DNA of 64,000 nucleotides from Morinoia aosen (Eukaryota > Arthropoda > Malacostraca > Amphipoda > Talitridae): assembly GCA_030386875.1 (NCBI GenBank), contig JASJYW010000026.1:10310246-10374245 (forward strand), read 5' to 3'. Positions 47,001 through 56,764 of this stretch are shown here, piece after piece. The translations under genes were made by a program, and so were the position numbers. The notes beneath the pieces were generated by a model. It ran no database searches and was not told the DNA's origin. It was given only the letters and a program-made list of their open reading frames with translations. Each line of letters begins with the position of its first letter. The stretch's first letter is position 1.

Positions 47001-48458
47001 TTAACCCCGGATGTAGAGACTTTTCCCGTTGTAACCAGGCTGCAAGCCGCTGCTGCGGGTAACAAATGTAACAAGCCAGTGACTGAGGTAGAGTTCGAGG
47101 AGACAATGCCAGGAAGTAAGAATGGAAGAAACAACAACAGTACTGCTGAACAGCAGACAACCCCCAGACGCTTATACAGACTGGATAAAGTTAACACGAC
47201 TACAGACCATTCAAGTATTAACGACAACTGGTCGTTAGACGAATTTAAACGTGAACAAGATAGTGATCCCTTTTGTTCTGAAATAAAGGATGCCCTAGAG
47301 AATGCAACAAAAGTTACTAATACTGACGTGAATGAATTTCTGATTATGAATGACATTTTGTATAAAAGACGAAAAATTGACAACAGACCCAGCACCATTC
47401 TGACTATTGTGGTGCCATATACTCTGCTACACAAGACAATTTTATTTATACATAATTTGTCCCACACAGATTTGAATCATACCTTGTTTAAGTTTAAATT
47501 AAAATATTTTCATCCGTACGAACGGACAATTACACGCAAAATTGTTGAATCTTGTGACATCTGTGAGATTCTAAAATCACGAATATCGACTCCGATTAAA
47601 ATTCTAAATGCTTCAATTGGAACACGATGCTTTCAAACGGTCAGCATAGACTTCTACGGTCCAATAACAATGACAGACAATGGGAACAAATATATTCTTG
47701 TCATTATCGACTTATTCTCACGTTTTGTTAAATTATATTCGACTAGTGACCGACGTACAGAGACTGTTACAGATTGTCTATGGAATTTTCGCTGTTTGTT
47801 CGGTACCCCGGACGTGTTGTTATCCGACAATGCTGTAGAATTTAAATCATCTAATGTGGGAAATTTCACAAAAGGACTTTCTATCTTGAAAAAGGAAGTT
47901 CTGGCTTATTCCCCTTTTTCTAATGGTATTGTTGAGCGATGTAATGGAAAAATTCGACACCTGCTCAAGTTATATCTAAATTTTCTTACTCATAATGAGT
48001 GGGATAGATTATTGGATATTGTGGAGAATTCGATTAACAATAGCTTTAATGAAACATTAGGCGATACCCCCGCATACACGGTTTTCGGTAGAGATACGTG
48101 TGTGTATATTAGCTCTACTAATTTAGAAGACTTCAATGTTGCGACTACATATGAAGATGTTCAAAAACAAAAATTTAAAGAGTCATCTATTGTAGTGAAT
48201 AATATTAGAAATGCAATCATTAACGCTACAATCGAAAGAACTACCTATAGAAACGTGAAACGTCGCGATAAAAATTTAAAAGTGACGGACCGTGTACTAG
48301 TGAAAAATCATGCCAAAAAACACAAGCTACAACTAAATTTCTTAGGCCCAGGTATCATTGAAAGGCTAGGTAAAAATTATGCAGATATTAAGATCGGTAA
48401 CAAGATTATCCGATCGAACTTAAACCATGTACTGCCTTTAGATAAGTTAAAAAGGTAA
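44082..48458 (+). CDS. pol: E2 Pol polyprotein: protease, reverse transcriptase, RNase H, integrase
   Basis: Entered by -1 frameshift; the frame is open from the slippery site through the GTG at 44244, and residues here are counted from that GTG. Protease D95-S-G-S; RT motif F-M-D639-D640; RNase H D784 (LFCDASNVGIG); integrase zinc region HNLSHTDLNH...CDIC; integrase core D1136, D1195, E1231 (D-x58-D-x35-E); C-terminal NFLGPGII...NHVLPL. A duplicated short motif (SLVKNVE) occurs at the N-terminal side of protease. No stop interrupts it; it ends TAA 48456-48458. Collinear with E1 Pol throughout, including CxNRY before protease, so the two are clade mates but clearly diverged. E3 lies 251 nt downstream. 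Confidence 0.97.
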   Translation, partial: SVNCRDDFIADRNNVNGKNEIEITKCDSTSVAPSEPEENSGAEDSLVKNVERIDVLNMSGGSLVKNVEMIDPLIKCQNRYESLGEADLSDDLNAHGTECESHLTANVCKYEKDEEVEVTGQNELFVIRKSHKPMIVLRKDADLWNALIDSGSEKCLISYHRISEISNDVKPSSLTIKGVNAKSNVEGEVELVLKLKNGVSLKTNALIIKDGIYNYDVIIGRDLLDKNAVVDLKQRCLIIKDEKILFAEVKRRKKRKTECLEYLIENTECLMADTITSRAKKKVLNKLREKREIIRTCNAARVGEEVKRDGKRENQPVRGAVAVTSSHTGPRPLRVHTRRVEIAPNVILKHVGHVGKCKNGEYIIKKATLKEGICVAEAIVRVNNRRKIPLLLINSSDRAIVLPENAIISTLEKVEKDHIESEVYLSDVQGELKGGLSTFVQAASVVQDSRLDVEKKDTNSESVGITGVVDKGYVSDFKEIARGRRKLNNDDIRCNDDEMKPELLSLLNEFRDVITIDNESISAAAIKPYKIRLKPNVDVVNVPPYRIAHRYMEDLKVVNEKMLDDGIIRPSISAYNSPIIVVHKKDGTIRPVVDFRKVNEVIYEESFPLPRMDEILYSLNGQKYFSKLDLRSGYHNITLTDESKEITAFTVGSRKYEFNRLPFGLKTSPAYFQSVMTQTLSPVLGKLSFVFMDDVLIFSKEKAQHLADIKVVLELLRNARLSIKTEKCEFFRDEIEYLGHSISGMGTRSTGTDKVKNLEIPKNVKQLQSFLGLVNFFRRYIKNFASIASPLYNLLKKNVEFNWSKDCQNAFEKLKDELCENTILSHPNFDQNFHLFCDASNVGIGAVLLQSSTDKVRNMRPVAFFSKTLNSTQRRYSTTKKEMFAIVEALKYFKYLVLGYDLVIYTDHKPLVPLFSKKLPEDNTLARWSIYVQAFDAKLKYFAGKANSAADALSRLNHDKNPLTERELLECSELTPDVETFPVVTRLQAAAAGNKCNKPVTEVEFEETMPGSKNGRNNNSTAEQQTTPRRLYRLDKVNTTTDHSSINDNWSLDEFKREQDSDPFCSEIKDALENATKVTNTDVNEFLIMNDILYKRRKIDNRPSTILTIVVPYTLLHKTILFIHNLSHTDLNHTLFKFKLKYFHPYERTITRKIVESCDICEILKSRISTPIKILNASIGTRCFQTVSIDFYGPITMTDNGNKYILVIIDLFSRFVKLYSTSDRRTETVTDCLWNFRCLFGTPDVLLSDNAVEFKSSNVGNFTKGLSILKKEVLAYSPFSNGIVERCNGKIRHLLKLYLNFLTHNEWDRLLDIVENSINNSFNETLGDTPAYTVFGRDTCVYISSTNLEDFNVATTYEDVQKQKFKESSIVVNNIRNAIINATIERTTYRNVKRRDKNLKVTDRVLVKNHAKKHKLQLNFLGPGIIERLGKNYADIKIGNKIIRSNLNHVLPLDKLKR

Positions 48459-48709
48459 ATTTGTCAACCTAGTTTGGAACTGTTTATTTCATATATTCCG
48501 AAATTGCCATTCCATATATGTATTTAAATGGTATTTAGCTTGTAAGTGTGTTCTATGAGTTTTTAGCTTGTAAGTGCGTTCTATGAGTTTTTCTTAAGAC
48601 TTTATGTATGTCTTGCTCTAGGAAATATTTTTGTTGCGCAAACACCTTCAGACGAGATGTCGAGCTTAGGATGTTGTCATACTGTTATTGCGACATCAAG
48701 GTTGTGTTC
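48459..48709 (+). other. E2 sequence between pol and the E3 insertion
   Basis: Non-coding. A 27-bp direct repeat (agcttgtaagtg-ttctatgagttttt) occupies 48537-48590 in two copies. It ends at the E3 duplication gttc. Confidence 0.7.
48706..48709. repeat. Target site duplication of E3, left (gttc)
   Basis: gttc before the left LTR equals 59919-59922 after the right LTR; E2 sequence resumes with atcaagtcg. Confidence 0.9.
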
Positions 48710-50489
48710 TGTCACGAGAAGGCTGTCTGCCTCGTCTCTCATTAATTTACACTAATGAGAAGACCAATGCTCGCTTGAGGGGTTGGCATACCTCAATGAA
48801 ATGCACAGGAAACACAAGGAAAATTTATGGGCAAGCCCAAACAAATCAACACTACTACAAAATGTGTATACTAAAATTGGGCAGTACTCACCGATGTACG
48901 TGGAACTCGACTTACTCAATGCGCGTTTTCCAGAGCGCATCAATTATGATGAGGGCTGCTTGCTACTAAATTTGGGGGGTATTTTATACACGTGAAAATT
49001 CACTTAATTTATAATTTACGGCAATACATCATACAGAATACCGATAAGCACACGCAATGTACGGCATTAGAACTGGTGTAGATTGAGTAACGGAATTCTA
49101 GAAATTTCATGTGTTAACAGCTTACATAACAGAATGACAATAAGTGCTACCGCTGGCCAGCTTCCCCATATATTGCTCCTACATAAAATGCCACAAATGA
49201 GGCCTGCCAACATTTGCGTTCCCGCAGCACAGAAGGTGGTCTCACTTCAAACCACAGAATTGTTCCTTTACTAACAACTTCAGTTCAAATTTCTGTCTTG
49301 TGCACAGTACACAGAAAGTCTGTTGCGAAATGCTGATCCCGGCACTCCCGAGAATCTTCTTGCCTTGTAGTACGTTTAATCCAGTTAATCCAGTTAATCC
49401 AGTTTTACCTTCCCACCTGAAATTTGAATTATGACTTGTTACTCATTATAGCGTCAATCACGTTTCCTCAAATATATTCATCTTTCATTCAATAAAGGGG
49501 CATTAATTTTGTATTACATCTACCTCACTCATATTCACAATATTTTCTTGCCATATTTAATTGAACGGCGCAAATTTATCATCATATGTATACATCCTTT
49601 TAACAGCATATATCGCGAATGAGTAACATGAGTCTTACCCGGCCCATCGACGTTTAAACTTTCTTATAACTTTCTACATCTCATCCACAGTGGTCTTGTG
49701 TGAGATTTCTTCTCTGCAAAATGGAAAGAGAAAATTTTGGATTAGCAAATTCCCCAAAAACGATTTTACCAAATTAACTACGTATTGCTCATTTTTTTAA
49801 AATTATATTTCCAGTATTGCACTTGATAAAAGAAACGCACTTCTCACGACGCCCGTCGACGCAGACTGAATTCACTCCCTCAGTAATGACGCTGTGCTCA
49901 AGAGCGCGGTTCTCTCCTTTTCCGTATCGACCAATCGACTTTTGAAAGGGTATTCAGGGTCGTTTGTATTGGTTTAGAGTCTTTCGGCGTGAACTTCTGA
50001 CTCCGCCCTTATGAGGTTTCCCGGGATTCTCGCTGAGAGCCGTTGGCCCTTCTACATCTTTCCCCTGTATTTTTTTTTTTTTGACAACACTTCTCGTGGA
50101 AACTGTATCGCTCTAAGGGTTCTCATGCTCAAGTGTTTGGACCCTTAAATCTGTCGACCACTGTGTTTGTAGTTTCGAGGCCTGTGCAATTAACCCTCAC
50201 AACAGGCGGTTCTGCCGAGGCCTAGAGGACTGCTTACACCGTCAAATTCTTGATAGCGTAATCTACCCACCTCGCCTGAAACAACACACATCTAATGGTC
50301 GCCTACCCCTAACATTTATTTTAACCAAACATTTGGTGAAGAGACCCCTTCTGTGCCGCTGGGATTTGCAAAGACATTTTACCGAACAAAATTTTAGGTA
50401 AGCATTGAGTGAGCACCAAAATTTATAACACACAATTACAAAAAAGGACATAAATTAGTTAAATTTCCAAAATTAAATCTTTCCCAACA
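48710..50489 (-). repeat. 3' LTR of E3 (left copy, 1,780 bp)
   Basis: On the minus strand it begins TGTTGGGAAAG and ends CTCGTGACA. It includes a 9-bp tandem repeat (gttaatcca) at 49374-49404 and a poly-T of 13 near 50079. A TATAAAA in element orientation is at 48988-48982. Small frames repeated identically in both LTRs begin with TTG or GTG and are not supported as genes. Confidence 0.95.
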
Positions 50490-50502
50490 TCCCCGCTCCT
50501 TT
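50490..50502 (-). other. E3 polypurine tract
   Basis: On the minus strand aaaggagcgggga directly precedes the 3' LTR. Confidence 0.85.
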
Positions 50503-53062
50503 ACATAAAAAAAAATTGACTCGACAATTTTTTTTTTTTGTATTAGCGTTATGTTATTCATTTGAATAATTTGAACTGAATTATTAGCCAATTTAAGACA
50601 CAAATGGTACACATCTACTTAAGCCAATTATGTTCTAAATTAATTCCGCAGATACATGGTACATTACATTTAACAATCTTATTTATTACAATACAATCAG
50701 CCACAGCGTAATATATTGTGTCATCTTCATCTAACCGATGTGTCTGTTTTTCCCGCCAACTGAAGTGCGTACTAAATACTTGAGTACTAAATCCTAATAA
50801 CATTCACAAAATTTAGTGTACACATTTCCTACATTCTCAAATATCCTCAAGTGTCGATGTTTTTGTCTTCCAGATCTCTCTAGCCGTTGGCATCTTCTGT
50901 TCTATAATTCCTTGACGCTGCTTTTGACGATTCGCTGTTCACTCCTTGGGTATCGTTGACGGAGTTTGCTGTCCTTCCATTTTTCTCTTCTGGCATTCCA
51001 ATGCCATCACACACGCGTTAAAGATAGGTACTCATTTTCAGAAGGAAGGATTGTGATCCCAATATCCAGCCTCATATAAAATTTCTATACACCACATTAC
51101 TTGCACGATTTCATTCGGTAACACGGATCATAATCACGATTCAAGTTACCACTAAATCATCTTAAGTACAATCTTTCACATACATTTTAGGACGTATATT
51201 CGAACTCAAATTTTAATCGTCAGACTACTCGTGAATGCCGCTTCGTTGATCAGACGAATTGGCGAATCAGGAACTTATGTTGGTCTGTCGAAGAGTACGA
51301 GTTGAAGCGTCGATAACTCTTTTTTTTTTTCATTCGATTAAGTCTCCCCTCGCGATGGGTTCCAATCCCACGAAGTAATGCTGAAGTGTTCCGAGGCATA
51401 ATCCTGCGTAGTGCACACTGGTATCCTGTAGAATCCCCCTCAGTATCCCTTGACGTCACGTGGAATCTGGTAGACACTAGATGCTGTTTTATTTTATTCG
51501 AGTGAACACTCTTATTTATGCGAGAATTCCGTGGTTAATATTCTCTGAAGACCGTCCGCTTCATTCAAAGCCTATCCGACGAAATCTCTTTTACATTTTT
51601 ATTTCACGTATAAATAGAGATGCCTCAATGCGGCTTCAATATTCCAAGTGATTATTTGCCTAGTAAAAATTCACAGGAAAATTGCATGCGAGTTTCAGGA
51701 ATGCCTTTCCAAGCGTTCATGTCACAATGCAAATTCTAAATAAATCAAGTTAGATTCCATACTCAATAATATAAAAGCATTATCATTGGTTCATTTGGGT
51801 ACCCATTTATAAAAGCATTTTTGAACACTATTACATTACGGCGCCCTAGAACATTATCTGCTTTATTTTCGTATTCTCTTCCTTCCTTCCTCATGCTGTT
51901 GCTGTGTCGTTCTGTGGTGTTTTCCACTTCGATGCATGGGCACCAATTACTTGAGATGCCCTTTCCTGGCTCTGCTTGTTAGCGACCCATGTCTATAGCC
52001 ACAGCTCGACCGCGAGCGGCTCTGAGGCAATTACTTGTGCTCTCCGCATTCTTCTGAGCTTGCTCCAAGTTTCCAGCTATACATTCGTCTTTGTTGCTTC
52101 TCACTGCAACGCTTGAATTTGGGCAATCCTTTAAACATCTCCAATACAGGTGCAATGTGTCCCCTATGTTGTGTTGTTGTTCTATCTTCTTCGTTCTTGT
52201 AAATAATTACTTGTATTCCACGTGATTCTTCCTTAATTGCTGCTTACCCGAGACGCATTCGTGTTATGTAATTGTTCTGACCTGTTTTGGGCTGAAGTAC
52301 ATACTACGCTAATCTACCAAGAAATTAATTCCTTAAGTCTGAAAAGAAATGTACTACACTCTACAGAGTAAGATCAGAATAATTCCTTCCGGAATACCGT
52401 GTTTACGATATTCTTTCAGGGCAAGAGAAAGACACAAAGTCAGAAAATTCAACACTACAGCACGCAAGAATTCGCAAATTTTAATCCGACACTAAACATA
52501 TTTTCCCCGTTATGAAATGAACGGTCTAACGGTATTGATAAAATTAGCAAGCCTGAGATAGCCTCAGCCTAAGAACTTCAGATTAAACTTAATTCATTCG
52601 CTAGAGCTACGTGCGCTTCACGAGAAGCTGGCGAAAAATATAAGCATCCTACAAATGAAACAAAGTACTCCTCTTGAGAAACACACGAAGTTAACCTAAT
52701 AAACTCTCAATCTCCCTTCACTTAGCAAGAAAGAACATGAGAATTAAGCATAGGGCAAACTAGATCACTCGAACAAGAGTCTTGTTATGCACGAGATTTC
52801 TTGTGAGCACAGAAAGTTGGAGTGATATAACCTGGAACACATTCTTACTGAACGAAGCATTTCACTCTAGTGAGTGCGACTAATTTTAATTCACAACTAG
52901 AATAGTACAATTCTACTAAAGAACACATTTAGATTAAAGCATACAGCGAAAAACTCACTCCCACGTAAGAGCTCTGGTAAAATTGAACGCACAAGAACAC
53001 AGTTCACACAGTTAATGCGACGCATGATCTCAGTCCACTGCAGCTCGCTTCCAAGTACCAAT
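50503..53062 (-). other. E3 3' region between pol and LTR, no gene recognised
   Basis: About 2.56 kb without an ORF longer than 75 codons on either strand. It has the size and position of an env gene but no readable one, so it may be an eroded env or a long untranslated region. A tRNA T-arm-like segment at 51355-51371 lacks the rest of a tRNA. Confidence 0.6.
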
Positions 53063-56000
53063 TCACCTACATCTTGAACGCAAATTGTAGCTTCGCCGCT
53101 CCTTGAACGCAGCTCTCGCGCTTACGTGGTTCTCTGTCCTCAGGTCCTCATCGTCTCTCTCAATAGTTTCATATCCGTTTCCATTCCCTGGTTCAGCTGC
53201 GACGTCCGACGTGCCGGGAAAAGCCTCACCCCGTAGGAAAGCAACTTTCAATCTATCCAAATGAACCCTTTCTTGTCGGTTACTATATAGTGCTTTAATG
53301 GTCGCATTTGTGGCATTCCTTTCAAGGACACGATAGGGGCCTAACCAGTCGGTAGGCCACGAGTTTGCAGCTTCGGCCTTTCCTGTCGGATTGTGTAATA
53401 AAACAATATCTCCGCTCTCCACCTGGTTGTTTTTCACACCTCTTTCCTTCATTTGCACCGACTTGTCGTGTGAAGCCTTGGACTTGGCCTTCACTACTTT
53501 GAACGCATTGTGAAGTCGGGCGCTCACCTCGGCACTGTAATTGTCCCCAAGAGAATAATCCATGCGAGGGGTTTTTAACCAGTCAACAACAGGAATTTCT
53601 GCATCCCTACCAAAGAATAAATAATACGGTATTTCTTCAATAACACTTTGATAACTTGTGTTCAGTGCCAAGCATGTCCACGGCAAAGCATCATGCCACG
53701 ATGGTTGATCGCTGGCTGCGAGGTGAGACAGAACTGTTTTGATGTTCTTGTTCTGACGTTCCGTCATCCCATTTGATTGCGGATGATACGCAGATGTGTT
53801 GTAGTATTTTATTTTCAATTTTTCACACACATTTCTGAACAAAGCTGACGTGAACTCGGTACCTCTGTCTGAGACGAGCGCTTTCGCAGGGCCATACGTG
53901 GTTACGAATTTAGTTAACGCTCGAGTCACTTCCTCAGTTGTCTTGCTTCTGAGTGGGAAAGCTGCAACATATCTGCTGAAGTGATCAACCACGGTCAAGA
54001 TGTACTTGTGGCCCTCATTCGAGACTGGCATTTCTATTAAATCAACACCTATTCTGTCCAGAGGCTTGTCAATTTCAGGGAATGAACCCATGCTAACACA
54101 AATGCGATTGTTGATCTTACGCTTCTGGCACTGCATGCACGAATCGATGTATTTGTTAACGTCGCGAGACATGTTAATCCAGTACCCGAATTCCATGAGC
54201 TTTTTCCACGTTTTAGCACGACCTTGGTGTGCAGCGATTGTGCTATCATGCGCTAACGTTATTGCTGCTTCCCTCAGAGCGTCTGGCACAACGATTAAGT
54301 GCCTTGTTCTATTAGGCTTTCGTTGTGGTTTTCTGAAATACAATATGCCTTCGTCGGTGAAGATTTCGGGTTTTAGAGCAAGACTTGGAGCGTCCCCTAA
54401 TTTGTCACCTTCAAGATACCTCAGAACTGGCCCCCAAACGGGATCTTTCAACTGTTCTGCTCTCACATTTTCTTTCTGCAAACTACCTTCCGCCTCTTGT
54501 ACATTGGGCGCTTCATTTATCATCGTCGTGACGAACACTGGTTTAGGTGCTTCGCCGTCTGGATTTTCTTCTTCGTTGTCGTTCGCAATATTTCTCGACA
54601 ATGCGTCGGGCACCACGTTCTGAGTTCCTGGCCGATAAATCACCTCAAAATCATACTGTGAGAGAGTTAGTGCCCACCTCATAATTCTATTGTTCTTGGT
54701 GTTCTTACCTTTGAACAAATATTTGAGGGCAGTGTGATCTGTGATCACAACAAATTTATTGCCGTACAGATAAGGTGAGAAGTGATTTACAGCGGCAACC
54801 ACTGCCAACCCTTCACGCTCCGTAATAGAATAACGTTTTTCAGCATCATTGAATCTTTTGCTGAAGTATCCAATCGGTTGTTCCTTGCCCTCACATTTCT
54901 GAGCAAGCACTGCGCCCGAGCCCTCGTTTGAGGCATCACAGCTCAAGTAATACGTCTCATTTAGAGAAGGTTTCTTCAGAACTGGAGCTTCTATCATGAG
55001 CTGCTTAAGTTTACAGAAGGCTTGTTCGTGTTGTTCATTCCACTTGAATTTTTGGCCCTTCTTAGTCAGTGCATTAAGAGGTGCAGCGGTTGTGGCAAAG
55101 TGCGGGATGAACCGCCGATAGAAGTTGAGCGCTGCTACAAACGAGCGGACTTTGCGTGCAGTCGTCGGCCTAGGGTAATTTTGCATGGCCTCAACATTTT
55201 TGGGGTCCGGAATGAGTCCCTCACGACTGATGTAACATCCTAGGTACTTCACTTGTTTTTGCGCAAACTTGCACTTGTCCAAGCCTATTTTGACTCCGGC
55301 ACATTGAAACTCGTGTAACACTTCTCTCAAATTTTCTAGGTGGCTCTCAAAAGTCATAGAGCTAACGCACACATCGTCCAAATAAATAGCGGCGAATTTT
55401 CCAAGCTGCCTTTTCAGAACATGACAAATTACTCTCTGGTACACTGATGTTGAGCACTTGAGTCCCATAGGCAGCCGAGCGTACTCGAAGTTGCCCTGTC
55501 GAGTCTGAAATGCAGTGTACTGCTTACTTTCTTCATCTAGCTCAATTTGATGGAAGGCTGATTTTGCATCGACAATGGAATAGTACTCTTTCCCAGCAAC
55601 TTCTTCCAGGGTTCCTATGATGTTGGGAATCGGGTAATGTTCGTTCACCACTCGCATGTTCACAGCTCGCAGATCAAGGCAAATTCTGTGGCCTCCTCCA
55701 GGTTTCTTCACGAGTACGAGGGGATTCTTCCAAGCACTTGTACTCTCTTGCACAACTCCACTTTCGATCATCTCCGAGACCTTTTTATCAATAATTTCTT
55801 GGCTGGTGTACGGAATACGCCACCCTTTCGTTTGAATTGGCCTGTAATCACTCAGCAAAATTTTGTATTTCACTCCCTTGACGTGGCCAATATCCATCTC
55901 GTCTGCACTAATTGTCTTGTGATATTCCTTCAGCAGGTTCCTAACTTGTTCTTGTTTTTCAGCATCCAAGTAACTGAGGTCAAGCTCATCAATTTGCTGA

Positions 56001-56758
56001 AAGCGCTTCTCTCTGCGGCGATTTTCTGCTTCGCTATTTTCCACATTGTTTTCTTCTGCAGTTGCAGCTTCATTCGAGATTTCGTGGCACGTTGCAATTA
56101 TTGCTCCTTCAGTCAGAGCGATTTCTTCGGCAAAAGGGTTAAGTACAGGCATCAAAACATACCCGTTTTGTACCTTTGCAGCGGTGGCTCCGACGTACGG
56201 CGCCCACTTAATTCTAGGCTCTAAAATTACTTCCTTCCCATCAAACTTGCCATCTGCTCGGCACTTCACCATGGTTTGCACGCGAGGCTTTACTGTAATA
56301 TCCTCAGCCAGAGTGATTGATGTTTCTTCCCGCGTTACACACTGAATTTTCGGAGAAGCGTGTCCTGGTGCTGAAAACATGTTCACGTAAGTGCCAAAGA
56401 ATGATGCCCTACATTTTCCGAAGTCTAGCTTTGCGTTGACTTTGTTCATTACTTCCACTCCTATTAGCAGGTCTCCTGGGAATGCATTTTCCCGCACAAC
56501 AAAATATCTCTGTACAATTTTCTGACCGTTAACTTTGATTGGCACATTAATCTTTCCCAGCACCGGCACGGGTTCATCTCCAATTGTTTTTAATGCAGTT
56601 GATGTACCTTTAACACTAGCATTTTTAATTCCCGCAACCACACGCTCTTTTACCAAGCATATATTTGCTCCGGTATCAAGAAGCGCGGTAACGGGTGTGC
56701 CATTCACTTGGAGTGTCACGCTGGGATTTATTAGTGGAGCTAACGGTCTCCTATCCCG
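53063..56758 (-). CDS. pol: E3 Pol polyprotein: protease, reverse transcriptase, RNase H, integrase
   Basis: Entered by -1 frameshift from gag. The open frame extends upstream to a TTG at 56794, from which residues are counted. Protease D40-T-G-A; RT motif Y-L-D473-D474; RNase H D620 (CDASNEGSG); integrase zinc region H-x-H...CMQC (from AHDSTIAAHQ to CQKRK); integrase core D918, D976, E1012 (D-x57-D-x35-E); then a GPY/F module (WLGPYRVLER) with a polar tail. About 1,240 codons without a stop; ends near CRSRCR at 53063. The RT has the usual Tyr, unlike E1 and E2. Antisense frames of up to 207 codons in this region are shadows of this gene. Confidence 0.97.
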   Translation of the reverse strand, partial: RDRRPLAPLINPSVTLQVNGTPVTALLDTGANICLVKERVVAGIKNASVKGTSTALKTIGDEPVPVLGKINVPIKVNGQKIVQRYFVVRENAFPGDLLIGVEVMNKVNAKLDFGKCRASFFGTYVNMFSAPGHASPKIQCVTREETSITLAEDITVKPRVQTMVKCRADGKFDGKEVILEPRIKWAPYVGATAAKVQNGYVLMPVLNPFAEEIALTEGAIIATCHEISNEAATAEENNVENSEAENRRREKRFQQIDELDLSYLDAEKQEQVRNLLKEYHKTISADEMDIGHVKGVKYKILLSDYRPIQTKGWRIPYTSQEIIDKKVSEMIESGVVQESTSAWKNPLVLVKKPGGGHRICLDLRAVNMRVVNEHYPIPNIIGTLEEVAGKEYYSIVDAKSAFHQIELDEESKQYTAFQTRQGNFEYARLPMGLKCSTSVYQRVICHVLKRQLGKFAAIYLDDVCVSSMTFESHLENLREVLHEFQCAGVKIGLDKCKFAQKQVKYLGCYISREGLIPDPKNVEAMQNYPRPTTARKVRSFVAALNFYRRFIPHFATTAAPLNALTKKGQKFKWNEQHEQAFCKLKQLMIEAPVLKKPSLNETYYLSCDASNEGSGAVLAQKCEGKEQPIGYFSKRFNDAEKRYSITEREGLAVVAAVNHFSPYLYGNKFVVITDHTALKYLFKGKNTKNNRIMRWALTLSQYDFEVIYRPGTQNVVPDALSRNIANDNEEENPDGEAPKPVFVTTMINEAPNVQEAEGSLQKENVRAEQLKDPVWGPVLRYLEGDKLGDAPSLALKPEIFTDEGILYFRKPQRKPNRTRHLIVVPDALREAAITLAHDSTIAAHQGRAKTWKKLMEFGYWINMSRDVNKYIDSCMQCQKRKINNRICVSMGSFPEIDKPLDRIGVDLIEMPVSNEGHKYILTVVDHFSRYVAAFPLRSKTTEEVTRALTKFVTTYGPAKALVSDRGTEFTSALFRNVCEKLKIKYYNTSAYHPQSNGMTERQNKNIKTVLSHLAASDQPSWHDALPWTCLALNTSYQSVIEEIPYYLFFGRDAEIPVVDWLKTPRMDYSLGDNYSAEVSARLHNAFKVVKAKSKASHDKSVQMKERGVKNNQVESGDIVLLHNPTGKAEAANSWPTDWLGPYRVLERNATNATIKALYSNRQERVHLDRLKVAFLRGEAFPGTSDVAAEPGNGNGYETIERDDEDLRTENHVSARAAFKERRSYNLRSRCR

Positions 56759-56764
56759 TTTTTT
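56723..56764 (-). promoter_or_regulatory. E3 -1 frameshift signal: A AAA AAC plus stem-loop
   Basis: On the minus strand gag reads CCA AAA AAC GGG, placing A AAA AAC (56764-56758) in register 15 nt before the gag stop. Downstream, GGGAT (56757-56753) can pair with ATCCC (56727-56723), and inside it GGAG pairs with CTCC, a two-part hairpin beginning directly after the slip site. The -1 frame gives KKRDRRPLAP, the beginning of the pol reading frame. Confidence 0.85.

Noticed and set aside
48688-48995. Small frames (70-93 codons) in the E3 LTRs, identical at 58130-58422
   Set aside because: They begin with GTG/TTG, overlap each other on both strands, and are repeated merely because the LTR is.
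51355-51371. tRNA T-arm-like sequence (gggttccaatccca) in E3
   Set aside because: No acceptor stem, D-arm or anticodon arm can be placed upstream.
54000-54623. 207-codon plus-strand frame inside E3
   Set aside because: Exact antisense shadow of the E3 integrase region; the minus strand encodes clear catalytic motifs.
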